NCBI GenBank assembly: GCA_018334735.1
Contig: JAGXLK010000151.1
Span: 1 to 6,328, forward strand
DNA: 6,328 nt
Direction: 5' to 3'
From: Planctomycetota bacterium
Lineage (GTDB): Bacteria; Planctomycetota; Brocadiia; SM23-32
The notes under the pieces are model-generated. The model was not told the DNA's origin, did not search any database, and saw only the letters and a program-made list of their open reading frames with translations. Positions 1 to 4,997 of this stretch are shown one piece after another. The position numbers and the translations under genes were made by a program. The number at the start of each line of letters is the position of its first letter. Position 1 is the stretch's first letter.

Positions 1-1030
1 GCACCCGCAATATAACACCTTCATCAGCGAAGGCCTCGGCCGCCCGCGAATACCCCCGAGCCAACTCGTCTTCATCGGGCAAATTTGAACGGCTTAAATA
101 TTGGAACTCCGTTCGATAAAGTCCTATCCCTTCCAGGTTGTATTTCACGGCATTCTCAATATCCCCGGGACGGCCCACATTGCCCCGAACCTGAATCCGA
201 ACTCCGTCCTTCGTAAGCGGCTCGGATTCCGTTTCCTCAATTATTTCCCGCCGAGTTGACTGAAACTGGCGGGCCCTGCCCTCAAAACGTTTCTTAACTT
301 CAGGTCCGGGCTCCGCTATAACAAATCCCTCCATCCCATCGACCACGACTGTCATACCATTGACAAGCTCGTCAGTAATGTTCAGCAAGCCAGTCACCGC
401 GGGAATTCCGAGTGACCGAGCGAGAATTGCAGCGTGTGACGTATACCCGCCTTTTTCAGTCGCAAAAGCGAGAATTTTCTCGCGGTCCATGTGAACAGTA
501 AGTGAAGGGACAAGATGCGTTGACACGACCACCGAAGGCTCGTCCAGTTCCGAACCTAATTCACCGTCGACAAAGAGCAATTTTGCAAGAATACGCTCTC
601 CCACATCTCGTATATCCGCGCCCCGATCCTGGAGATATTCATCTTCGAGGGATTCCATCATATCCTCGAAACGCCTCACTACTTCAGACAGGGCCGATTC
701 GGCGTTCGTCTGTTCCTGAGAAATGAGTTTTTCCGTCTCAGCCAGCAAGGTCGGATCTTCTGCCATCATTGCCTGCGCCCGAATAAGCTCCGCCTCACGG
801 GAACTCACATTTTCTTCGACACGTTCGGCCATCTGTTGAAGCTCTTGCTTCGCTCTGGAACAAGCATCCCGGAACCGCTCGATTTCGCGCTGGACATGTT
901 CCTGTTCGATCTCATGGCTTGGCACTTTCACCGGAAAATGCGTCGCGTCCACAACGCGGGCTTTGCCTACAGCAAATCCGCGGGCAACCGATGTTCCCTT
1001 GAACTTCCGGTTTCCGTGGTTTATGCCCAT
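1..1030 (-). CDS. ptsI: Phosphoenolpyruvate-protein phosphotransferase (PTS Enzyme I), C-terminal part beyond the window
   Basis: Enzyme I takes phosphate from PEP onto an active-site histidine and passes it to HPr; it is the first step of the cytoplasmic PTS chain. The 343 visible codons read GTSVARGFAVGKA at residues 12-24 (N-terminal strand of the HPr-binding/phosphohistidine domain), a long helical region at about 39-130, DRGADIRDVGERIL at 135-148, the active-site loop GGYTSHAAILARSLGIPAV at 194-212 with His199 as phosphorylation site (His189 in E. coli), and GIGLYRTEF at 301-309 opening the PEP-binding TIM barrel. The frame leaves the window just before the expected TxDxGGDK motif, so roughly 230-250 residues are missing. 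The ATG at 1028-1030 was chosen because the Enzyme I N-terminus follows directly and GGAAGA lies about 10 bases upstream, inside the preceding gene. That gene stops 6 bases upstream, so translational coupling is likely. The residues beside His199 (Tyr196, Ala200) differ from the commoner GGRTSHT form. Family assignment is secure; the role (sugar uptake or regulatory PTS) is not. Confidence 0.96.
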   Translation of the reverse strand, partial: MGINHGNRKFKGTSVARGFAVGKARVVDATHFPVKVPSHEIEQEHVQREIERFRDACSRAKQELQQMAERVEENVSSREAELIRAQAMMAEDPTLLAETEKLISQEQTNAESALSEVVRRFEDMMESLEDEYLQDRGADIRDVGERILAKLLFVDGELGSELDEPSVVVSTHLVPSLTVHMDREKILAFATEKGGYTSHAAILARSLGIPAVTGLLNITDELVNGMTVVVDGMEGFVIAEPGPEVKKRFEGRARQFQSTRREIIEETESEPLTKDGVRIQVRGNVGRPGDIENAVKYNLEGIGLYRTEFQYLSRSNLPDEDELARGYSRAAEAFADEGVILRV

Positions 1031-1036
1031 TTGATA

Positions 1037-1219
1037 TTATTCTTCCAGATTCTTGAGCTTATCCCGAAGCGCAGACGCGTGCCAGCTTTCGTTCATCGCA
1101 AACTGTTCAAACATTTCCTTGATCCGTTCGTCGGTCACTGCTTCTGTATACTGCCGATACAAACGGATGGCTTCCTCTTCATGTTCGAGCGCATCTTTCA
1201 ACATCTCTTTGTCGGTCAT
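1037..1219 (-). CDS. 60-residue ferritin/rubrerythrin-like mini protein
   Basis: A short acidic two-helix protein. Helix 1 (about residues 4-27) carries EHEEEAIRLYRQY at 12-24; helix 2 (about 31-57) carries NESWH at 43-47, an ExxH signature. This is half of a ferritin-like four-helix bundle, so it would have to dimerise to build a di-iron site, as encapsulated ferritins (EncFtn) do. Glu14, Tyr21, Glu44 and His47 have the same spacing as the EncFtn residues I recall as Glu32, Tyr39, Glu62 and His65. No C-terminal encapsulin-targeting tail is visible; the protein ends KNLEE. The start at 1219 is set by the strong Shine-Dalgarno AGGGAGGTG just upstream. A longer reading from 1342 would add 41 residues of non-helical, unrelated sequence and is rejected. 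It is first in a unit with ptsI, 6 bases away, where ptsH is often found; it has no HPr-type phospho-histidine motif. That the gene is real is likely; iron binding is inferred. Confidence 0.82.
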   Translation of the reverse strand: MTDKEMLKDALEHEEEAIRLYRQYTEAVTDERIKEMFEQFAMNESWHASALRDKLKNLEE

Positions 1220-1221
1220 GA

Positions 1222-1230
1222 CACCTCCCT
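1222..1230 (-). promoter_or_regulatory. Strong Shine-Dalgarno that fixes the start of the ferritin-like gene
   Basis: Read on the minus strand this is AGGGAGGTG, two bases before the ATG at 1217-1219. The spacing is short but the complementarity to the 16S 3' end is strong. It decides for the 60-residue product over a 101-residue one that would start at 1342. Confidence 0.8.
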
Positions 1231-1252
1231 GAAAATGCTCTCCCAAAGCATC

Positions 1253-1282
1253 ATTATCCGGGCGCTCCCGGGAATAGTGCAA
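1253..1282 (-). promoter_or_regulatory. Weak candidate promoter for the ferritin-like gene and ptsI
   Basis: On the minus strand, TTGCAC (1277-1282) is separated by 18 bases from GATAAT (1253-1258). The -10 matches TATAAT at five of six positions but the -35 only at three. An 8-bp palindrome TCCCGGGA (1266-1273) lies in the spacer. The implied leader is about 25-30 bases. This is the best-looking minus-strand -10 I found between the divergent genes, but it could be chance. Confidence 0.25.
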
Positions 1283-1385
1283 CCGAACTGAACCAAAAGC
1301 ACCGGGCTTTCCACAAATTGCTTGAGATCTAAACAGCAACAACGACTAATTCTCGCGGGATATGAAGCGCGATTGCCGCTTTAGA

Positions 1386-1420
1386 GGATCATTTTTAGAA
1401 ACCGGCAATTTCTACGATCC
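1386..1420. repeat. Two-tier inverted repeat in the divergent intergenic region
   Basis: The inner stem is a perfect 6 bp, TAGAAA (1396-1401) with TTTCTA (1409-1414), around the loop CCGGCAA. The outer stem is GGATC (1386-1390) with GATCC (1416-1420), with an asymmetric internal loop (five bases against one). Neither strand has a T-run after it, so it does not look like an intrinsic terminator. It could be a protein-binding site, or part of a leader if minus-strand transcription starts further upstream. Function unknown. Confidence 0.5.
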
Positions 1421-1424
1421 CTTC

Positions 1425-1440
1425 CGGATTTTGCAATCCG
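1425..1440. repeat. 6-bp hairpin, CGGATT-TTGC-AATCCG
   Basis: A perfect 6-bp inverted repeat with a four-base loop (1431-1434), only 4 bases after the previous one. It is followed at once by the near-palindrome GCCTTCAAGGC. It is not followed by a T-run. Its close packing with the neighbouring inverted repeats is what makes it worth recording. Confidence 0.4.
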
Positions 1441-1475
1441 CCTTCAAGGCAGATTGTGCCTCTTCGTTAGCTTTT

Positions 1476-1511
1476 GCTGGCTGCCATACTTTTCTGGCCC
1501 AAAAAGCCAGC
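1476..1511. repeat. Competing inverted repeats upstream of the alr promoter
   Basis: GCCAGC at 1506-1511 can pair either with GCTGGC at 1476-1481 (6 bp, long loop) or, through GCCAG at 1506-1510, with CTGGC at 1494-1498 (5 bp, loop CCAAAAA). The two pairings are mutually exclusive. A T-run (1519-1523) follows on the plus strand after eight other bases, which is weak support for a terminator. The element lies just upstream of the predicted alr -35, so it may not be part of the alr transcript. Confidence 0.35.
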
Positions 1512-1521
1512 GCTCTCATTT

Positions 1522-1551
1522 TTGAAAATCACTGGAGCGGATCCCTATACT
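1522..1551 (+). promoter_or_regulatory. Sigma70-type promoter of alr
   Basis: TTGAAA (1522-1527; five of six matches to TTGACA) and TATACT (1546-1551; five of six to TATAAT) are 18 bases apart. Transcription would start near 1558, giving a leader of about 40 bases that holds the GGAGA ribosome binding site at 1586-1590. A start there would also exclude the upstream in-frame GTG at 1557 as a translation start. Confidence 0.6.
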
Positions 1552-1598
1552 GACCGGTGCTCATTGGTCGGACAAACCCCCTATTGGAGAAAATCATT

Positions 1599-2819
1599 AT
1601 GGCGCGGCCCACTTTTGCCAGAATTGATCTCGACGCCATTATGCAAAACGTGAAGGCCGTGAAAAACATACCGGGTGTAAAGAAAATCTGCGCGGCCGTC
1701 AAAGCCGATGCGTACGGACACGGCGCCCCTGCGGTTGCCAAAGTTATGAGCGCTGCCGGAGTCGATATCTTTGCAGTCGCGATGACGGAAGAAGCCGTTG
1801 AGCTCCGTCAGGCGGGCATAACCGAACCCATAATCCTGTTAACCACTGTGCCCGAAGATGATGTCGAAACGATTCTCCGGTGGGGAATCACATCCTGTAT
1901 CACAGAGGAAAAGTTCGCCCGCCGTCTCTCTCAAATGGCCAAACAAAAAGGGTTCCAGGCCACTGCACACATTAACATTGATACCGGCATGCATCGCGTG
2001 GGAATTCCTCACGATGAGGCCACCGACACCATCTTGAGAATCGCCCAGCTGCCTGCCCTTGGCATCACTGGAATTTTCACGCATTTTGCCTGCTCCGAAG
2101 ATAGAGTGATTTCCCGGGAACAGCTCAGACTTTTCAACGGGATCATAGCCAAACTCAAAAGCAGTGGATATACCCCCCCTCTTCTGCACGTTGCGAACAG
2201 CACCGCAACCTTGACCATGCCCGAAGCGTACATGGACTGCGTACGGCCCGGACTGATTCTCTACGGGATGCTCCCACCTGCAATCAATAAACCGGCTTTG
2301 GACCTGAAGCCAGCTATGTCACTGCACACCCGGGTTTCCTTCTGTAAAGACGTGCCGGCCGGAGCCAAACTGGGATACGGCCATACCTATCGCACCTGGC
2401 GTCAGTCCACAATAGTCACTCTCCCTCTCGGCTATCACGACGGCTACGTGCGTCAATACTCCAATAAAGGGCTCGTCTTAATACGCGGCCGAAGGGCGCC
2501 TGTGGTCGGTCGGGTTTGCATGGATCAGACACTGGCAGACGCCACAGATATACCGGGCGCGGAAAGCGGCGACGACGTGGTCATCTACGGCGAACAGAAA
2601 GGACGTCGCATTCGTATTGAGGAGATGGCCGCCGATCTGGGGTGTATCCCCTATGAACTTACATGTTCGGTGGGTGGAAGGGTTCGTCGCAAGTATATAC
2701 TCGAAGGGGAGATCATAGGCGAAACCCCCATGAGATCTTTCGTTCCCCGCAATATCGTAGAACGTATCCAACCTGGCGCTACCTACCAAAAGACCTCCCA
2801 ACGGCGGGAAGTCGCTTGA
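1599..2819 (+). CDS. alr: Alanine racemase (PLP-dependent)
   Basis: Interconverts L- and D-alanine with pyridoxal phosphate, supplying D-alanine for peptidoglycan. The 406-residue product has the fold-type III barrel in the N-terminal part, with the PLP-binding lysine Lys35 in AVKADAYGHG (33-42). DTGMHRVG (128-135) and RPGLILYG (216-223) are the usual barrel motifs. The C-terminal beta domain has the second catalytic base Tyr260 in GYGHTY (259-264), then LPLGYHDGY (275-283) and GRVCMDQ (304-310), which contributes to the active site of the partner subunit. Length is slightly above the usual 360-390 because of a tail after about residue 375. The start ATG at 1599 has GGAGA 8 bases upstream; a longer GTG reading from 1557 adds 14 unrelated residues and would begin at the predicted transcription start. 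It stands alone: the genes to its left are divergent and a 450-base gap follows. All key residues are present, so it should be active. Confidence 0.97.
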   Translation: MARPTFARIDLDAIMQNVKAVKNIPGVKKICAAVKADAYGHGAPAVAKVMSAAGVDIFAVAMTEEAVELRQAGITEPIILLTTVPEDDVETILRWGITSCITEEKFARRLSQMAKQKGFQATAHINIDTGMHRVGIPHDEATDTILRIAQLPALGITGIFTHFACSEDRVISREQLRLFNGIIAKLKSSGYTPPLLHVANSTATLTMPEAYMDCVRPGLILYGMLPPAINKPALDLKPAMSLHTRVSFCKDVPAGAKLGYGHTYRTWRQSTIVTLPLGYHDGYVRQYSNKGLVLIRGRRAPVVGRVCMDQTLADATDIPGAESGDDVVIYGEQKGRRIRIEEMAADLGCIPYELTCSVGGRVRRKYILEGEIIGETPMRSFVPRNIVERIQPGATYQKTSQRREVA

Positions 2820-2944
2820 TATGGGCAGTAGCCTGGAGCGCTTCTGGACCTGAAACCCCAAACCCCATTCCAGCCGAACTTATGGGCTTAGAGCTATCCC
2901 CCCGTCCCTGATTTAGTCCCTCCAGTATATGCCTGTGAAACCCA

Positions 2945-2982
2945 AATAACCCTTCTATTCGGCATATTTGTGCCGGGTTATT
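2945..2982. repeat. Perfect 8-bp inverted repeat with an inner 4-bp hairpin
   Basis: AATAACCC (2945-2952) pairs perfectly with GGGTTATT (2975-2982). Inside, GGCA (2961-2964) pairs with TGCC (2971-2974) around the loop TATTTG, stacking directly on the 3' arm and leaving an eight-base bulge (2953-2960) on the 5' side. It lies 125 bases after the alr stop and has no following T-run on the plus strand. It might be a factor-assisted terminator, a transcript-end stabiliser or an operator. The structure is clear; the function is not. Confidence 0.5.
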
Positions 2983-3085
2983 CAGACCGCTTGCAGCTTA
3001 CTTCTGGTAGACACAGGAGGTTCGAAAACTATTTTTGCGGTTCGGTGCCTTAAATACAGACAACGGATTGGCACGGAACAAACAG

Positions 3086-3112
3086 TTGATAAACTTCTCA
3101 AAAGAGCATAAT
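3086..3112 (+). promoter_or_regulatory. Candidate promoter of the MglA-like gene
   Basis: TTGATA (3086-3091; five of six matches) is followed by CATAAT (3107-3112; five of six) at a short 15-base spacing, or by TAATAT (3109-3114; four of six) at 17. The implied leader is about 150 bases, long for a simple promoter. It is the best plus-strand match I found in the gap before the GTPase gene. Confidence 0.35.
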
Positions 3113-3269
3113 ATGACATGGATTGTTTTTCCGTGCTTCTGTTTGCCAACTCAGGCTGGACCCTGTCGCCCGCCGCCGTTGCCAGCCGTTTGGGGTGGAC
3201 GGTTCACGCACCGACGGAAAGTGTACCGGAGCAAGTTTAGCATAAGTTCTCAGACAGGAATGTGACCGT

Positions 3270-3857
3270 ATGCCGAGTATCGACGTCAAGCGCAAAAGAA
3301 TTGGCGCCAAAATTGTATATTATGGGCCCGGTTTATCCGGCAAAACGGCCAATCTTAATTACCTTCACGACCATCTTAAGACCGAATACCGTGGTCGGCT
3401 CGTATCTTTGTCCGTCAAAGGTGGAGAAGGCCAGCAGATTGACCTCCTTCCTGTAAAATTCGGCAGCATTCGAGGATTCGATGTAACGTATAACCTCTGT
3501 ACCGTTCCGGGACAGGCATTTTTCAACCAAACCCGGAAATTGGTGCTAAAGGGAACAGACGGTGTTGTTTTTGTCGCCGACTCCCGACAGACACGCATGG
3601 CAGCGAATGTCGATTCTCTCCAAAATCTCCAGGAGAATCTCGAAGCGCATGATATTCGGCTCGAACATGTGCCCCATGTCATGCAGTATAACCAGCGGGA
3701 CCGGGACAATACTTTGCCCGTAGCCGAACTCAGGGCAAAATTGAATATGCACGGCGTTCTTGAGTTTGAGGCAAGTACCGAAACCGGCGAGGGTGTTATG
3801 GAAACACTCAAGGCAGTTGTTCAAATTGTGCGGGAAGATATTGAGGATCGCCTGTAG
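3270..3857 (+). CDS. mglA: MglA-like small Ras-family GTPase with altered switch I and G4
   Basis: MglA proteins are cytoplasmic GTP-dependent polarity switches; in Myxococcus they set the leading pole for motility with their activator MglB. This 195-residue protein aligns without gaps to Myxococcus MglA as I recall it over the N-terminal 145 residues. The N-terminus matches (IVYYGPGLSGKTANL), with P-loop GPGLSGKT at 19-26, RGF at 68-70, TVPGQ at 78-82 (catalytic Gln82 kept), LVLKGTDGVVFVADS at 91-105 and QYNQRD at 139-144. Three functional positions differ: Glu53 for the intrinsic arginine finger Arg53, Gly54 for switch I Thr54, and Gln142 for the Lys of NKxD. Nucleotide handling may therefore be altered. 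The ATG at 3270 has AGGA (3256-3259) 10 bases upstream. No mglB lies beside it; dprA follows after 48 bases and may be cotranscribed. Family assignment is firm; a motility role is not shown. Confidence 0.93.
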   Translation: MPSIDVKRKRIGAKIVYYGPGLSGKTANLNYLHDHLKTEYRGRLVSLSVKGGEGQQIDLLPVKFGSIRGFDVTYNLCTVPGQAFFNQTRKLVLKGTDGVVFVADSRQTRMAANVDSLQNLQENLEAHDIRLEHVPHVMQYNQRDRDNTLPVAELRAKLNMHGVLEFEASTETGEGVMETLKAVVQIVREDIEDRL

Positions 3858-3898
3858 AGACAGCGACTTTGGCCGGTATTTTGCTTCCCGTAAAAAAG

Positions 3899-3914
3899 TT
3901 TAACCATGGTTAAA
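3899..3914. promoter_or_regulatory. Perfect 16-bp palindrome spanning the dprA start codon
   Basis: TTTAACCATGGTTAAA equals its own reverse complement, with its centre inside the dprA ATG (3906-3908). By simple counting a perfect 16-bp palindrome is expected about 0.1 times in 6.3 kb. The position suggests an operator for a dimeric repressor. In RNA it could form only a short stem, because a perfect palindrome leaves no loop unless inner pairs open. No good Shine-Dalgarno precedes the start. Confidence 0.5.
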
Positions 3915-4880
3915 ATGGACCTCAACCACAGTGAATTATGCGTGCTCAGTCTGGCAGTCACACAGGGGATAGGGCCGGTAACCATCCACCGCCTTATCGA
4001 TGCTGCGCAGCAATCGGGGTTCCCGCTCAGGAAACTCCTTGACCGCACTCCTGATGAATTAGCTCGGGATGCCGGGCTCACCCCTGGTTTAGCAGCACGT
4101 ATAGCCGATATCGAAAGCCCTGTTTCCAAAGGGAAGCGGATCTTACAGGAGCTTACACGCAACGGAGTGCGCATTGTTTTTGAATCGAACCCGGAGCATC
4201 CTCCGGCCATGCGAGAAGCGCTGGGACATTCAAACCCGTCTGTCCTGTTTATTAAAGGATGTGCCAATCCCTCTGAGAAACCGGCCATCGGCGTGGTGGG
4301 ATCCCGTGCTCCTTCCCCCGAAGCCGCCGAATCGGCCCGGCAATTCGCCCAGGCGCAATCGCGTTTCGGCGGGATTATCGTCAGCGGAGGAGCAAGGGGC
4401 ATCGATTCGGCCGCACATCGAGGCGCCCTCTCTACCGGAGGGTCGACAGCTATTATTCCCCCGACCGGCATTATGAATTTCAAATGGCGTCATATCTCCG
4501 CCCACACACTCGCAAAGGGGTCGTGGTGTCTGCTGGGGCAATTCCCTCCCCACGACCCGTGGCGATCACGCAACGCACTGCAGCGCAACCGTAGCATTGT
4601 GGCGATGAGTCGGGCTATCCTCGGGTTCGAACCACGAGACCACGGCGGAACGTGGCATAGCTGCATAACGACACTCAAAATGCGAAAGCCCCTTTTTGTC
4701 GTCGGCTGCCGCCAGAATCCCGAGCATCGGCGGGGGCTGAAACGGCTCGTTCGTCTTGGAGCTGTCGCGCTCGACCGCGAGACTATGCCGACGCCTGCGG
4801 AGTTTGAACAAATGATACAAAAATATGAGCCTCCACCTCTCGCCGAACAGCTTTCGCTTTTCCCCGAACTGATGGGATAG
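3906..4880 (+). CDS. dprA: DprA/Smf-type DNA-processing protein, variant form with C-terminal QLSLF
   Basis: DprA binds incoming single-stranded DNA and loads RecA during transformation; many non-transformable bacteria also carry it. The 324-residue product has an N-terminal helical region with a helix-hairpin-helix-like GIGPVTIHRL (21-30), then the Rossmann-like DprA domain: AIGVVGSRAPS (127-137), GGIIVSGGARGID (155-167), His171, QRNRS (226-230) and KPLFVVG (261-267). The usual SGSLITA segment is replaced by DHGGTWHSCITT (245-256), and the usual YP after the GTxxxxxTGI loop by NFK (191-193). This resembles a divergent DprA branch. No C-terminal winged helix is recognisable; a short Pro-rich linker leads to QLSLF at 315-319, five residues from the end, an exact match to the sliding-clamp-binding consensus. 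ATG 3906 has no clear Shine-Dalgarno; ATG 3915 is an in-frame alternative. It lies 48 bases after the GTPase gene. The family call is good; the cellular role (transformation, recombination or defence) is open. Confidence 0.9.
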   Translation: MVKMDLNHSELCVLSLAVTQGIGPVTIHRLIDAAQQSGFPLRKLLDRTPDELARDAGLTPGLAARIADIESPVSKGKRILQELTRNGVRIVFESNPEHPPAMREALGHSNPSVLFIKGCANPSEKPAIGVVGSRAPSPEAAESARQFAQAQSRFGGIIVSGGARGIDSAAHRGALSTGGSTAIIPPTGIMNFKWRHISAHTLAKGSWCLLGQFPPHDPWRSRNALQRNRSIVAMSRAILGFEPRDHGGTWHSCITTLKMRKPLFVVGCRQNPEHRRGLKRLVRLGAVALDRETMPTPAEFEQMIQKYEPPPLAEQLSLFPELMG

Positions 4881-4997
4881 AGTTTCCTCGATTTGACGCG
4901 GCGTAATCGCCGGAGTAATGTCTATTATCTACCCTGCTTGGTATTGAGTGCAAAAAAACTTTTCTTAATCTTTTCTGTGAACTGAGGTTATGCTGTT

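Larger units (their letters stand above)
2820..3269. other. 450-base intergenic region between alr and the MglA-like gene
   Basis: No recognisable gene on either strand. It holds a tandem AAACCCC pair (2853-2866), an inverted repeat (2945-2982), an AGGAGG tract (3015-3020) with no ATG or GTG at a useful distance, and a promoter candidate (3086-3112). A TTG-started frame runs 3035-3265 but has a Cys/Pro/Trp-rich, non-protein-like composition. A start-less open frame at 2950-3111 is also present. I see no tRNA and no mglB, the usual partner gene of mglA. Confidence 0.6.

Noticed and set aside
1220..1342. Extension of the ferritin-like gene to a 101-residue product starting at 1342
   Set aside because: The extra 41 residues look non-helical and unrelated, and the strong AGGGAGGTG lies directly before the internal ATG at 1219.
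1362..1553. 63-codon plus-strand frame upstream of alr
   Set aside because: No family resemblance or good ribosome binding site, and it overlaps the inverted repeats and the alr promoter.
1557..1598. GTG start for alr adding 14 residues
   Set aside because: The conserved racemase N-terminus begins at the ATG 1599 with GGAGA at proper spacing, and the predicted transcript starts about at 1557-1558.
3011..3045. GGTTCGAAA resembling a tRNA T-loop
   Set aside because: The flanking bases do not form a T-stem and no acceptor or anticodon arms can be found.
2950..3111. Open frame containing VDTGGSKT, reminiscent of ROK/BadF-type kinase N-termini
   Set aside because: It has no ATG or GTG start, stops soon after the motif and lacks any following kinase motif; most likely coincidence.
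4899..4912. CGGCG-TAAT-CGCCG hairpin after dprA as a terminator
   Set aside because: The stem is only 5 bp and no T-run follows, so termination cannot be supported.
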